Positions 8,226-17,676 of a stretch of 64,000 nt of DNA are shown here, piece by piece. Each line of letters begins with the position of its first letter. The stretch's first letter is position 1. The notes beneath the pieces were generated by a model. The model did no database searches and was not told the origin of the DNA. It saw nothing but the letters and a program-made list of their open reading frames with translations. The translations under genes and the position numbers were made by a program. Source of the DNA: Metabacillus crassostreae (lineage in GTDB: Bacteria; Bacillota; Bacilli; Bacillales; Bacillaceae); contig NZ_JAFBDU010000004.1 of assembly GCF_016908395.1 (NCBI RefSeq), positions 62,001 through 126,000 of the forward strand. The letters are read 5' to 3'.

Positions 8226-9401
8226 ATGAATTCTCATCAAATTATTTTACTTGTTTTTATTGGCTATATTGTATTTGCGATTGATAAGAAAAAAGAAGCG
8301 TTTCCTGTTCCTGTGGTGTTACTACTGTTAGGAATCTCTTTTTCGTTTATTCCTTATTTTTCTGATATACAAATAACGAAGGAGATTATATTTGATTGGT
8401 TTTTACCTGCTTTATTGTTTGTATCAGCTTATCAATTTCCGATATTAGACTTTAAAAAATATTTTAAAGTGATTACAATACTTGGAACTTTTGGACTTAT
8501 TGGGATGTTCTTGTTATTAGGGATTAGTCTTTATGCAATTAGTGGATTTTTTACTCAGCTTTCATTTCTCGAAAGCTTACTGCTTGCGATTATTTTAATG
8601 CCTACTGACCCTGTTTCCGTTGTTCCTATTTTGAAAAAGTCCTCTAAATCATCTAAAGTAGCTGATGTTGTAGAGGGCGAGTCGATGTTTAATGATGGGA
8701 CGGGCTTAGTGCTTTTTACTATTGTTTTAGGAATGCTTGTAAACGGTGAGTCTTTTTCATTTATGAACTTTGTGTCGGAATTTTTCCTCGTATCGTTAGG
8801 TGGAATTGGAATTGGAGTTATTTTTGGTTGGTTTGTCTTAAAAGGGCTTCATTTAACATCGCATTCACAATACAAAGTGATGGTAAGCATCACACTTGCA
8901 TACGGAAGCTTTTACATTGCAGAGCATTTTCATTTTTCAGGGGTATTAGCATCAGTAGCCTCAGGAATTATCTTTTCCTGGAAATTAGGACAGTCTGAGG
9001 AAGAAACAGAGCTAAGACGTTCATTGGATGGCTTTTGGGAGGTTATTGAACCTACAATTTTATCGATTCTTTTTATTGTCATTGGAATACAAGCAACACA
9101 GCATCTAAGCTTGGCATATTGGGAGTTTATATTACTTATATTCGTTTTAACACTTCTCGTAAGATTTGTTGTGCTAACTGTCGTTTTTAAGCCAATATCG
9201 TATTTCACACTCAATGAAATTTCTTTAATTACATGCTCAGGATTAAAAGGCACGATGTCTATTGTGTTTATTTTAAGCTTAAAAGCAAACAGTGTAGGCA
9301 TTAATGATCTATTAATCTCCCTTTCATTTGGTATTGTTGTTCTATCTCTCATCATTCAAAGTGTCTTCATTTATCCATTATCGAAAAAGTTGAAAAGCTG
9401 A
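8226..9401 (+). CDS. CPA1-family Na+/H+ antiporter (NhaP-like)
   Basis: The 391-residue protein is an integral membrane transporter with about 11-12 hydrophobic helices. The CPA1 hallmarks are present: MPTDPVSVVPIL near residues 119-130, with the ion-binding Asp, and the EGESMFNDGTGLVLF motif near 149-163. It would exchange internal Na+ or K+ for external H+ and help with pH and salt balance. It stands alone, with a terminator directly downstream. The ion preference cannot be told from sequence. There is no long cytosolic C-terminal domain such as the RCK domain of some relatives. Confidence 0.9.
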   Translation: MNSHQIILLVFIGYIVFAIDKKKEAFPVPVVLLLLGISFSFIPYFSDIQITKEIIFDWFLPALLFVSAYQFPILDFKKYFKVITILGTFGLIGMFLLLGISLYAISGFFTQLSFLESLLLAIILMPTDPVSVVPILKKSSKSSKVADVVEGESMFNDGTGLVLFTIVLGMLVNGESFSFMNFVSEFFLVSLGGIGIGVIFGWFVLKGLHLTSHSQYKVMVSITLAYGSFYIAEHFHFSGVLASVASGIIFSWKLGQSEEETELRRSLDGFWEVIEPTILSILFIVIGIQATQHLSLAYWEFILLIFVLTLLVRFVVLTVVFKPISYFTLNEISLITCSGLKGTMSIVFILSLKANSVGINDLLISLSFGIVVLSLIIQSVFIYPLSKKLKS

Positions 9402-9407
9402 GTAGTG

Positions 9408-9445
9408 AAGGCCGGAAGCAAAATTGTTGCTCCGGTCTTTCGTTT
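9408..9445 (+). terminator. Terminator of the antiporter gene
   Basis: GGCCGGAAGCAA pairs with TTGCTCCGGTC and is followed by TTTCGTTTG, starting 7 bases after the stop codon. Confidence 0.8.
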
Positions 9446-9742
9446 GTATTAAAAAATAACAAGCAAACAAATTTTTCCTAATCCTTTATATTTCAATAGG
9501 TTACCTTTTTAACGGTGAAAGTATTTTATCGAAATACTAAAAGGAAGATAGATATTTGGCATGCTGCAAGGGATAGGTGTGTAATCGTTTTTAATAATAA
9601 GATTATTCTGAATAAATACAATAGTATTGTAATATATCAACAAACTAAATATAATACTATTTATGCAAAAGACATTTGTGCGCTTAAGGTGGACTGTTAT
9701 AATATTTTGTTCATCTATTGAATAAATCTAGGGGGATATTCT
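9446..9742. other. Intergenic region upstream of sstT
   Basis: About 300 A+T-rich bases. An open frame of 68 codons at 9515-9721 has no plausible ribosome binding site and an unlikely composition, so it is not called as a gene. The sstT promoter must lie here but no clear consensus could be picked out. Confidence 0.4.
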
Positions 9743-10981
9743 GTGAAAAATATACTAAATACATGGAGTAAATTGAGTTTAGTTAAACAAATAATAATAG
9801 GTTTAGTTATTGGGATTATTCTAGCTACAACAATCCCAAATGTAGCACAACCTGTGACTATCTTAGGTTCATTATTTGTAGGTGCATTAAAAGGAATTGC
9901 GCCTATTCTAGTACTTTTCTTAGTCATGTCAGCAATTACTCAGCATAAAAAAGGGAAACAGACAAATATGAAGTTTATTGTTGTTCTGTATCTTATGGGA
10001 ACCTTCTTAGCTGGTTTAACAGCGGTTGTAGCAAGCTTCCTTTTTCCAGTAGGCTTAACACTTGCTAACAGTCCAGAGGGTTTTGTAGCTCCTGGTGGTG
10101 TATCAGAGGTTCTTAAAACATTACTATTAAACATTGTTGATAATCCAGTGAATGCTATTGCTAACGCAAACTATATTGGTATTTTAGCTTGGGCGATTCT
10201 TCTTGGACTTGCTCTAAGGAGTGCTCCAGATACAACAAAAACGCTCATTTCTAACTTATCTGAAGCGGTATCAAAAATTGTGAAATGGGTCATTAAATTT
10301 GCTCCATTAGGTATTATGGGTCTAGTGTTTGAGGCAATATCTACAAACGGAATTGAATCACTACTAAGTTATGGGAAATTACTGGTTGTCTTACTTGGTT
10401 GTATGGCTTTTGTTGCTTTTGTTATTAATCCAATACTTGTATTTTTAGCGATCAAACAAAATCCGTATCCACTTGTATTAAAGTGTATAAAAGAAAGTGG
10501 GATCACAGCGTTCTTTACGCGAAGTTCTGCGGCAAACATTCCTGTAAATATGAAATTATGTGAAAATCTAGGTTTAAACAAAGATAGTTATTCGATTTCT
10601 ATCCCGTTAGGTGCAACAATTAATATGGCTGGAGCAGCGGTGACGATTTCTGTGTTAACTTTAGCAGCGGTTCATACACTTGGTATTCAAGTTGATTTCC
10701 CTACAGCACTTATTCTTAGTGTGCTTGCAGCTGTATGTGCGTGTGGAGCTTCTGGTGTTGCTGGTGGGTCCTTATTGCTTATTCCTTTAGCATGTAGCTT
10801 ATTTGGAATTCCAGCAGAAGTTGCGATGCAAGTTGTTGGAGTAGGCTTTATCATCGGTGTATTACAAGATTCGTTTGAAACAGCTCTTAACTCCTCTACA
10901 GACGCACTTTTCACAGCAGCAGCTGAATTTAAAGAGTGGCGTAAAGAAGGAAAGAAAATAGAGATTAGTAAAGTAGTATAA
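9743..10981 (+). CDS. sstT: Na+/serine-threonine symporter (SstT type, DAACS family)
   Basis: The 412-residue protein has the length and motifs of SstT: the serine-rich [14 protein letters not shown] stretch (about residues 257-270), the [11 protein letters not shown] motif (about 290-300) and the [11 protein letters not shown] hairpin (about 332-342) followed by [13 protein letters not shown]. It imports serine and threonine with sodium across the cell membrane. The start is GTG at 9743, preceded by GGGGGAT. It is a single-gene unit with a terminator at 10989-11040. Family assignment is secure, and the Ser/Thr specificity rests on overall similarity to SstT rather than glutamate carriers. 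Confidence 0.92.
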   Translation: MKNILNTWSKLSLVKQIIIGLVIGIILATTIPNVAQPVTILGSLFVGALKGIAPILVLFLVMSAITQHKKGKQTNMKFIVVLYLMGTFLAGLTAVVASFLFPVGLTLANSPEGFVAPGGVSEVLKTLLLNIVDNPVNAIANANYIGILAWAILLGLALRSAPDTTKTLISNLSEAVSKIVKWVIKFAPLGIMGLVFEAISTNGIESLLSYGKLLVVLLGCMAFVAFVINPILVFLAIKQNPYPLVLKCIKESGITAFFTRSSAANIPVNMKLCENLGLNKDSYSISIPLGATINMAGAAVTISVLTLAAVHTLGIQVDFPTALILSVLAAVCACGASGVAGGSLLLIPLACSLFGIPAEVAMQVVGVGFIIGVLQDSFETALNSSTDALFTAAAEFKEWRKEGKKIEISKVV

Positions 10982-10988
10982 AGAATAT

Positions 10989-11040
10989 AAAAAATGCATC
11001 TTGGTGTTAGCAATTGCTATCAGTGAGATGCATTTTTTAT
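10989..11040 (+). terminator. Terminator of sstT
   Basis: AAAAATGCATCT pairs with AGATGCATTTTTT around a loop that itself holds the palindrome AGCAATTGCT. The T run makes it a strong, probably two-way terminator. Confidence 0.85.
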
Positions 11041-11088
11041 ATTATCAGAAAATATTAAATGTGTGGATAATAGTAAAAGGGAAAATAT

Positions 11089-11130
11089 GGCTTTATCCAC
11101 TAGGTCTTGGAGATAAGCCAGGTTTTTTTA
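11089..11130 (+). terminator. Possible second terminator-like hairpin
   Basis: GGCTTTATCC can pair imperfectly with GGAGATAAGCC and is followed within 4 bases by seven Ts. It may back up the sstT terminator or be an attenuator; the stem is imperfect. Confidence 0.4.
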
Positions 11131-11600
11131 TTTTCGAATGTTATAAAGGTATAAAAGAAAAATAATAATCTTTTATGAAGTTTACAATGTCAAATATATG
11201 TAGCATATTGTATTAGATATTAACTGTATATTTGGGTTTATTGATATATTTTTAATTGTTAATTATAGGAAGTTATTCCCTTTTTAATCCTTCCTAACTT
11301 TGTTAGCATAAGTATAGAGATAAATGGAAGAAATGTAACACATAGCTTTGTTCTTACTATTAGAATAGTCTTTGGGCTCAATGTTTGCTGTTATATATAA
11401 GGAGAAGAAAGTTTATTGTTTGATGTTAATTGACTCTATGATTAGTGATGATAAATTGGAAGAGTCGTTAAAATAATTTTTTCAGTAGAGAATATAGTAA
11501 GAATAAAAATTAAATGAAACGGTATTTCTTTCCATCGAAGAAATATAAATATTTCAATCATAAAAAGATTTAGGAATTATGAATGAAAGGCTATTAACTT
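11131..11600. other. Intergenic region before the second membrane-protein pair
   Basis: About 470 A+T-rich bases with no credible gene. It should hold the promoter for the pair at 11601-12234. No remains of a toxin gene or LXG partner could be seen in any frame, so the downstream pair appears as an orphan. Confidence 0.4.
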
Positions 11601-11978
11601 ATGATGAAAAATGTTGGATTTGCGTTGTCTATAGGTGTATGGACTTTAATTGCTTTATTTTTTACAGGAATTGATATTCCTATGCCAAGTTCATATATAG
11701 GTTTAATGATTATGACGAATGCTATTTTTGCTTTATTTTCTATTTTTGTTCAGCGCTTAGTTATTACTCTTTATGAAGTAAATGTTTTTGAGGAGTCTAG
11801 CAGTATAGCAGATTATTTCTTTAAATATATAGCCGTCTTATCTTCTGGTGTGAATTATTATATTCAAGGTGTATTTAGCGGGCTCCCATTCTTAGTTAAT
11901 AAAATGGCAGCTATATTCTTTTTTGTTTTTCTTGTTGTGATCGGATTTGGAATGATTAGTATCTTTAACCAATTTTAA
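11601..11978 (+). CDS. Small multi-helix membrane protein, paralogue of the LXG-operon membrane protein
   Basis: The 125-residue protein has about four hydrophobic helices and is close to the product of 4348-4719 over its full length (shared GxDIPxPSxY, LMIxTNAI, SIxDYxFxYIA, SGxNYYxQ and LPFLxNK). It is followed after 25 bases by a gene for a protein like the membrane end of the accessory protein at 3253-4281. The pair thus matches the last two genes of the LXG operon, but no toxin gene is next to it. This pattern is typical of orphan immunity genes; that role is inferred. The start is ATG at 11601, preceded by GAAAGG at a longish spacing. Confidence 0.65.
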   Translation: MMKNVGFALSIGVWTLIALFFTGIDIPMPSSYIGLMIMTNAIFALFSIFVQRLVITLYEVNVFEESSSIADYFFKYIAVLSSGVNYYIQGVFSGLPFLVNKMAAIFFFVFLVVIGFGMISIFNQF

Positions 11979-12003
11979 AGTTTGGCTAAAAAGGAAAGAG
12001 AGT

Positions 12004-12234
12004 GTGAAATCCGAATTGAAAAGGGGTATCATTTTTTTTGTGAGAAGCAATCTTATTTTATTAATAGCATTACTCTTTTTCTTTATTAACAAGTCAAGTT
12101 GGAGTGAGCAAGGTGGATCAGTAGTTTTCCTTTTTATTTTATTATGGGAAATCGTCATTTTAATATGTTCTTTCTTTGCGTGTTTTAAAAACAACCAAGA
12201 AAATCCACAAAAAAAGAGAGTAAAGTCAACATGA
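12004..12234 (+). CDS. Small two-helix membrane protein matching the C-terminal domain of the LXG accessory protein
   Basis: The 76-residue protein starts at GTG 12004 after an AAGGA ribosome binding site. It begins KSELKRGIIFF, has two hydrophobic segments (about 8-28 and 40-60) around INKSSWSEQG, and ends in a basic tail. It matches residues about 283-342 of the protein at 3253-4281 (MKRGFIFL, FFINKNQWSPDG, then a second helix ending TACLRP). The domain therefore exists both fused to a soluble domain and on its own. It is probably made with the protein encoded at 11601-11978. Function unknown; a membrane immunity complex is the leading guess. Confidence 0.65.
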   Translation: MKSELKRGIIFFVRSNLILLIALLFFFINKSSWSEQGGSVVFLFILLWEIVILICSFFACFKNNQENPQKKRVKST

Positions 12235-12365
12235 GTTTCCTTGTTAAATGAATTATGTCCAAAATAACCTAGGGATGCATTAGTACAAACAGAGCTTAAG
12301 GCTTTTTACGGAACCTTTAAATAAGCTGGATATGGATTATAACTAAAAACTTGGAGGTGGCTTAA

Positions 12366-13805
12366 ATGGAAAAAGAAGAATTAAAAAAACGAGCGTTATC
12401 GATGGTTGAAATTCCTAGTGATTTTCAAGCTATCATAGAAGAATATGCTGAGGGGGAAAACGGAGAAGGTGAGGCTTTGTTTGTATGGATCAAAGAAGAA
12501 AGCAATGAGGGAATTACGATAAATCTTGATCTTGATGGTCATTTGAATTCTTTAACGATTGATTTAAATGATAAAGCTTCAAATGAGATTCCGCTGAATA
12601 TAGAAGAGCGAAGAGAACGAGCGGAACACTTTTTTCTTAGTCATTATCCAGATGCTTTAGAAGAATTAACCTTTTTTGATATGAAGAAAATGAATCATAC
12701 TTATCGTTTTTATTATGAAAGAATTGTTATGGATTTACCGCTTGAGTCTGCTGGCTGCTTTATTGATGTGGATCCTGTGGGGAAAATCGTTGGATTTTCT
12801 TATAAAGCTGTGAAGCAGATACCCGAGATACCTAAAACGCTAATTTCAACAGAAAAGCTGGTTGAACATGTACAAAATAGCCTTGATTTTCAGCTGACGA
12901 TTAAAAATCTTTATACTATTATATATAATGTTGAAGAAGATGGGTTTCGTCTTGTGTATGAGCCAGAGGATTCTTTCATGAAGTTTAAAGCGGATGTCTT
13001 GACCCCAACATTGAGCATTATACATGATGAAGATGTTACAGAGACTTTTGTTCCACTTCCACCTCCTTCGAATACAGACAGTCAAAAAGATTTAACGATT
13101 ACAGAGGTAGTTGGTGTTACAGAAGAAATGGACATCATTCGAGAAGTCGATATGGGAGAAGAAACGGGCATTGTTTGGCGTGACCGAAACTGGGAGATGG
13201 AAGAAGAAGATTTATCTATGGATGGATATTTTAAAAGGCAAACTGAAGACACAGTTAAAGCCTTTATTTCAAAGGAAACTGGTAAAGTTAGAAGCTTTAC
13301 GTGGTTTAACGAACGAAGCGGCAATCTCCAGCTTAGTTATGAAGAATGTTATCAAAAAGCGATTAACTTTCTTCAAATGATTATTCCAGATTATCATAAG
13401 TATTTGCAATTGATTGTTAGGGATAATGAAGAAGCGGAGGAAGAAGATACTAGAACCAAAGCAGTATTTACTTTCCGTATGAATAACACTGATGGTATAC
13501 CTGTTCAGTCAGAAATAGTAGTAGTGGCAGTTAATAATAAAACAGGACATATTGATCATTATAGCGGACCAAGTTTTGATATGGAAAAATTGAGCCAGAT
13601 TCCAACGAAGTCAGCAATTTCAAAAAAAGAAGCGAGAGAGATATTTTTAAATCATTTGGACTTTGAATTAGAGTGGGAAACAGATTATGACGTTGATATA
13701 GAATCTTATATTCTTGTTTATCAAGCATGTGACAGGTATTCTAGAACGCCAATCAGATACATTGATGCTTTGACTGGGGAAGTTATTTTAGCAAGGGATA
13801 AGTAG
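12366..13805 (+). CDS. YcdB/YcdC-repeat (PepSY-like) protein without a signal peptide
   Basis: The 479-residue acidic protein contains repeated PepSY/YcdB-type modules: residues about 85-150, 155-215, 325-390 and 420-478, each with a pattern of Ala-rich helix followed by strands and a final G-x-[IV] turn (for example DALTGEVILARDK at the end). In B. subtilis YcdB and YcdC are proteins of unknown role with such modules. No signal peptide or membrane helix is visible, so this one is expected to stay in the cytosol, unlike many PepSY proteins. An AGGTGG ribosome binding site precedes the ATG. Function unknown. Confidence 0.7.
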   Translation: MEKEELKKRALSMVEIPSDFQAIIEEYAEGENGEGEALFVWIKEESNEGITINLDLDGHLNSLTIDLNDKASNEIPLNIEERRERAEHFFLSHYPDALEELTFFDMKKMNHTYRFYYERIVMDLPLESAGCFIDVDPVGKIVGFSYKAVKQIPEIPKTLISTEKLVEHVQNSLDFQLTIKNLYTIIYNVEEDGFRLVYEPEDSFMKFKADVLTPTLSIIHDEDVTETFVPLPPPSNTDSQKDLTITEVVGVTEEMDIIREVDMGEETGIVWRDRNWEMEEEDLSMDGYFKRQTEDTVKAFISKETGKVRSFTWFNERSGNLQLSYEECYQKAINFLQMIIPDYHKYLQLIVRDNEEAEEEDTRTKAVFTFRMNNTDGIPVQSEIVVVAVNNKTGHIDHYSGPSFDMEKLSQIPTKSAISKKEAREIFLNHLDFELEWETDYDVDIESYILVYQACDRYSRTPIRYIDALTGEVILARDK

Positions 13806-13944
13806 TAAGGAAGAAAAGATTTAATTAAAAGCAATACTGAGGACATGGGGGTCGTTACTATGTATCTCTTTTAATGCAGAAAGCTGATATCGTTAAATGA
13901 TTGAAGTTTGGACAGAAACTTGATTTCATAATACTAATCTATAA

Positions 13945-13980
13945 AGCACCCCTCAGGCCAATTGGTTTGGGGCTTTTTGT
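13945..13980 (+). terminator. Terminator of the YcdB-like gene
   Basis: AGCACCCC pairs with GGGGCT, with an inner CCAATTGG palindrome, followed by TTTTTG. It lies about 140 bases after the stop. Confidence 0.65.
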
Positions 13981-14011
13981 TGTGTAAGTAAGACAAATTT
14001 TTTTTCTTCCA

Positions 14012-14076
14012 TTTTCCGTTGCTATTAGTAGCTTGAAGGAAACATCACTGTATAAAGTATAGTGGGATCTTTACCT
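14012..14076 (+). repeat. Dispersed intergenic repeat, family 2, diverged copy
   Basis: This stretch shares the pattern TTAG-x-A then TGAAGG, ACTGTATAAAGT, AGTGG and ATCTTT with the copies at 20985-21068 and 22409-22493. It is shorter and more diverged than those two. Confidence 0.5.
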
Positions 14077-14157
14077 TCTAGTTGTTTTTTTTCCTGCAAA
14101 AATATAGTTTCTCACGTAGGTATTTATGTCAAATAACAACATTTACTTAGAAAAGAG

Positions 14158-14191
14158 CCTGCCCCAACTGTATACAAGGTATAGGGGCAGT
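14158..14191 (+). other. GC-rich hairpin in the catalase leader
   Basis: CTGCCCC and GGGGCAG form a 7-bp stem with an inner GTATAC/GTATA pairing, about 56 bases before the catalase start. There is no T run, so a terminator is unlikely; it may be an operator or an RNA leader structure. Confidence 0.35.
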
Positions 14192-14246
14192 TAACGTGCA
14201 TATATATGAATGGGTTACACCTTAAACTTTTTGGGAAGGTGATTAC

Positions 14247-16304
14247 ATGGATAACTCATCAGAAGATAACAAGAAGGAAGATAGAAACAGGAAAGATGAA
14301 CAGCTAGATAAATTTCGTGTAGAAAATACAGGGAAAAAAATCACGACAAATGAAGGGCTAAAGGTTTCAAATAATGAAAATACCTTAAAAGCTGGAGACC
14401 GAGGTCCTGTATTAATGGAGGACTTTCATTTCTTTCAAAAACAGATGCACTTTGATACGGAGCGAATTCCGGAAAGAGTTGTTCATGCTAGAGGATTTGG
14501 AGTGCATGGAGAATTTGAGGTATATAAGTCGATGAAAAAGTTTACAAAAGCAGGATTTTTGCAGGAGCCAGGGGCAAAGACACCTGTATTTGTCCGCTTT
14601 TCAACGGTCCAGGGAGGTAAAGGATCAATGGATACGGCACGTGATATACGTGGCTTTGCGGTCAAGTTTTATACAGAGGAAGGAAATTATGATTTATTAG
14701 GACTTCAATTTCCTGTGTTTGTTATTCATGATGCGTTTAAATTTGTGGATTCACAGCATGCTTTAAAACCGGAACCGCATAACGATATGCCGACTGCCTC
14801 GGCTGCACATGATAACTTTTGGGATTTTGTAGCTAATAATCAAGAATCTGCCCATTTTGTGATGTGGGCGATGTCAGATCGAGCGGTTCCAAGAAGTTGG
14901 CGGATGATGGAAGGGTTTGGAATCAATATCTTTAGATTTGTCAATGATCAGGGAAAAGCGCACTTTGTTAGGTTTCATTGGAAACCTGTCCTTGGTGTTC
15001 ATTCCTTACTTAATGAGGAGTCGCTAATTATTGGGGGCGTAGATCCTGATTATCATAGACGAGACCTTAGGGAAGCGATTGAGCGTGGTGATTATCCCGT
15101 ATATGAATTTGGGGTACAGATGATTGCTGAAGAAGATGAACATAAATTTGATTTTGATGTTATTGATCCGACCAAGCTGTGGCCGGAGGAATTAATCCCA
15201 GTCGAAATCATCGGAAAGATGACATTAAATCGAAATGTGGATAATTTCTTTGCTGAAACAGAGCAAGTCGCATTCGATGTAACAAATCTTGTTCCGGGTA
15301 TTAACTTTAGTAATGATCCGATTTTACAGGGAAGAACATTCACTTATAAAATAACCCAACAACACAGACTTGGAGGGTCGAATTATCCGGATCTGCCAAT
15401 TAACAAATCTCTATGTCCTTTTCATAATAATCAGCGTGATAGCTTTAATAGATATCGAATTGATGTTGATAGAGTAAACTATTATAAAAACTCAATAGCA
15501 AATAATACTCCAGGTCCGACTCCTCCAGAAGAAGGAGGATTTACCCATTACCCAGAACATGTTGAAGGACCAAAGATTAAGGCTAGCAGCGACTCTTTCA
15601 AAGACTTTTTCTCCCATGCAAGGTTATTTTGGAATAGTATGTCTTCTATTGAGAAGCAACATATTATTGAAGCATTTAGCTTTGAGCTTGCTAAAGTGGA
15701 AAGTGAATCTGTGCGTCAACAGGTAGTTGATATGTTTGTGAACGTTGATAAGCAAATGGCAACGATCATTGCCGATAATGTTGGAGTAAGCCGGCCAATC
15801 GGTCAGCATGTTTCTGTTACAGCATCTTCCCCTGCATTAAGTCAACAGAACACACCGCATTATCCTCATACCTTAAAAGTAGGTGTCTTAATTGGAAATG
15901 GTTTTAATGGGCAAGAGGTAAGAAACGTTATTGAAACTTTAAGACAGCATGGTATTTTCATTGAATTTATAAGTGAGAATCTTGGTAATGTTACAGGAGA
16001 TGATGGAACAAAAATAAAAATTAATCAACTATTTGTCTCAACCCATCACGTTCTCTATGACTCAATTTATGTAGTAGGTGGACATACGAGGAATCAATCA
16101 GCTTTTCATATAAACGTTGTTGAATTTATTAACGGAACCTACAAATACTATAAGCCAATTGGTGTTGCATCAACTGGACAGTCCTTTATCCAACACTCGG
16201 AATACAATAACTTAGCTGGTGTCATTTATGCTACAGAATACGAAGATTTTGGAAGAGAGTTTATTACCGCTATCACTTTAAGGCGTTTTTGGGATAGAAG
16301 ATAG
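14247..16304 (+). CDS. Large-subunit (clade 2, KatE/HPII-like) catalase with an altered heme pocket
   Basis: The 685-residue protein has the catalase core (about residues 45-500) and a C-terminal DJ-1/PfpI-like domain (about 540-685), as in HPII-type enzymes. The distal His is present (VVHARG, H80), as are the proximal R363 and Tyr (RTFTY, Y367). However, the G-N-N-T-P motif that carries the essential distal Asn reads G-L-Q-F-P here (152-156). Neighbouring pocket motifs also differ (FVIHDAFKF, YKITQQHRL, FDVTNLVPG for the usual FHPGHVVPG). So it may be a weak catalase or a heme enzyme with another reaction. The frame is intact. It stands alone between hairpins. A ribosome binding site, GGGAAGGTG, precedes the ATG. 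Confidence 0.85.
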   Translation: MDNSSEDNKKEDRNRKDEQLDKFRVENTGKKITTNEGLKVSNNENTLKAGDRGPVLMEDFHFFQKQMHFDTERIPERVVHARGFGVHGEFEVYKSMKKFTKAGFLQEPGAKTPVFVRFSTVQGGKGSMDTARDIRGFAVKFYTEEGNYDLLGLQFPVFVIHDAFKFVDSQHALKPEPHNDMPTASAAHDNFWDFVANNQESAHFVMWAMSDRAVPRSWRMMEGFGINIFRFVNDQGKAHFVRFHWKPVLGVHSLLNEESLIIGGVDPDYHRRDLREAIERGDYPVYEFGVQMIAEEDEHKFDFDVIDPTKLWPEELIPVEIIGKMTLNRNVDNFFAETEQVAFDVTNLVPGINFSNDPILQGRTFTYKITQQHRLGGSNYPDLPINKSLCPFHNNQRDSFNRYRIDVDRVNYYKNSIANNTPGPTPPEEGGFTHYPEHVEGPKIKASSDSFKDFFSHARLFWNSMSSIEKQHIIEAFSFELAKVESESVRQQVVDMFVNVDKQMATIIADNVGVSRPIGQHVSVTASSPALSQQNTPHYPHTLKVGVLIGNGFNGQEVRNVIETLRQHGIFIEFISENLGNVTGDDGTKIKINQLFVSTHHVLYDSIYVVGGHTRNQSAFHINVVEFINGTYKYYKPIGVASTGQSFIQHSEYNNLAGVIYATEYEDFGREFITAITLRRFWDRR

Positions 16305-16321
16305 GGTAAATATTTCATTAG

Positions 16322-16379
16322 AAAAATAGTAACCTTAATTAGTCTAATGAACACTAGTCAAATTAAGGTTACTATTTTT
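16322..16379. terminator. Two-way terminator between catalase and FNT channel genes
   Basis: A perfect 19-bp inverted repeat (AAAAATAGTAACCTTAATT and its complement) with a 20-base loop serves both convergent genes. Confidence 0.9.
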
Positions 16380-16460
16380 GTATTTAAAGATTTTGAAGTA
16401 TAAGTGATTAATCATCGTGAGATTCATCTCATTTGTAAAGTTGGTCTAAGAAAGTAGTGA

Positions 16461-17318
16461 CTATTCAATACCATTTTTAATATCATCTTTATAAGCAAAA
16501 GAAAACAATAACGACACCATAATAGCACCACCAATAATATTTCCAATACTTGCAGGAATCAGGTTATATAAAAGGAATTGGTACCAAGTGTATGTATCGT
16601 TAGTGAAGATCCCAATACTAAAGTACCCCATGTTTGCTGCACTATGTTGAAAATTTCCAGCAACGAATAAAGTGACGGGGAGTAGTGTACCGATGATTTT
16701 ACCTGTGATATCACGGGCAGCAGTTGTAAGAAATGCAGCCATACCTATGAGCCAATTGGCAAGAATACCTGAAATGATAATCTGGAAAAACCCCCATGTG
16801 CCATCTGCTAAAAAAATCATTTTATTTTGATTAATATAGTGGTTTAAATCTCCATAGAAATCTGGGGAAAGTGATTTTGATAGGACGATAAGTGTTCCAA
16901 CAAATAAAGCTCCTAAAATATTTCCACAGTAAGTAGCTAACCAAAACTTTAGAATTTTCACGCTCATTATAGAGGGCTTTTGAAATAAATAACTTGGTAA
17001 TAAAACATTAACCTCAGTAAAGAGAATCGCTCCTGATAGAAACACCATCGCATATCCTGTTGCAAATCCCAAACCTGCCATCAAATGAGAAAGACCTTTT
17101 ATGTCAATTCCCATGGAAAGTAAGACAGAAAAAGCAGCACCAAAGGCCATAAATGCCCCAGCCTGTAGAGATAAAATAAATTGAGAATTCGTTTTACGAT
17201 TAAGATGGTCCCGACCCTTTTGGCTAAAATTGTGTACAATTTGGGCAGGGATAAAATATTGTCGCGACGGTTCGTCGATTGCATTTTGATCTAGTTTCTT
17301 CGATTTATTTTCATTCAT
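16461..17318 (-). CDS. Formate/nitrite transporter (FNT) family channel
   Basis: The 285-residue protein has the six-helix FNT pattern, with a cytosolic N-terminal extension of about 50 residues. Signature stretches are visible: the first repeat QAGAFMAFGAAFS (about 53-65), the GNILGALF motif (about 131-138) and the GNFQHSAANMGYFSIG loop (about 220-235) that carries the conserved pore His. The family moves formate, nitrite, lactate or hydrosulfide with protons; the substrate here is not certain. It is a single gene with GGGAG 7 bases before the ATG. Confidence 0.88.
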   Translation of the reverse strand: MNENKSKKLDQNAIDEPSRQYFIPAQIVHNFSQKGRDHLNRKTNSQFILSLQAGAFMAFGAAFSVLLSMGIDIKGLSHLMAGLGFATGYAMVFLSGAILFTEVNVLLPSYLFQKPSIMSVKILKFWLATYCGNILGALFVGTLIVLSKSLSPDFYGDLNHYINQNKMIFLADGTWGFFQIIISGILANWLIGMAAFLTTAARDITGKIIGTLLPVTLFVAGNFQHSAANMGYFSIGIFTNDTYTWYQFLLYNLIPASIGNIIGGAIMVSLLFSFAYKDDIKNGIE

Positions 17319-17621
17319 AGTATGTCTCCCTTTTTCAGTCTCTTATTCTTCTATACCCTATAGTGCGTTTATCTTAACTGATTTGTTTTGGTTTTCAATT
17401 CAAGAATGAAGAGTCTTAAATTTGAGATGTTCTAAAACACTTATAAAAAATGGTTATGTTAAACGTTGTTGTTGTTGTTGATTTCCGTTACAGGAATTCG
17501 TTTTCCTAGGGGAGAATAAGGACAAGCCTTAACATAGCCTAAAAAATAAATGATTGATTCATTTTCTACCATGTTAATCTATTCATACAAACGAAACTTC
17601 CTTGTATTTATTTTTAATTTT
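17319..17621. other. Divergent region between the FNT and sigma factor genes
   Basis: About 300 bases with a short GTTGTTGTTGTTG run at about 17466 and no recognisable gene. It holds the promoters of both flanking units. Confidence 0.4.
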
Positions 17622-17650
17622 TGAAACTTTTTCTAAGGATATATACCACT
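17622..17650 (+). promoter_or_regulatory. Candidate ECF-type autoregulatory promoter
   Basis: TGAAAC, the usual minus-35 of Bacillus ECF promoters, stands 50 bases before the sigma gene start. A fitting minus-10 (CGTC-like) 16-17 bases downstream is not obvious (TACC is seen), so only half of the promoter is supported. Confidence 0.35.
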
Positions 17651-17676
17651 AACAGTTGAAAGGAGTGGAAGAAAAG

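Noticed and set aside
9515-9721. 68-codon open frame before sstT
   Set aside because: No convincing ribosome binding site, unusual composition and no recognisable features; it lies in A+T-rich DNA where such frames are common.
17460-17475. GTTGTTGTTGTTG run as a microsatellite or contingency repeat
   Set aside because: Only four units, in a region between promoters; too short to suggest phase variation.
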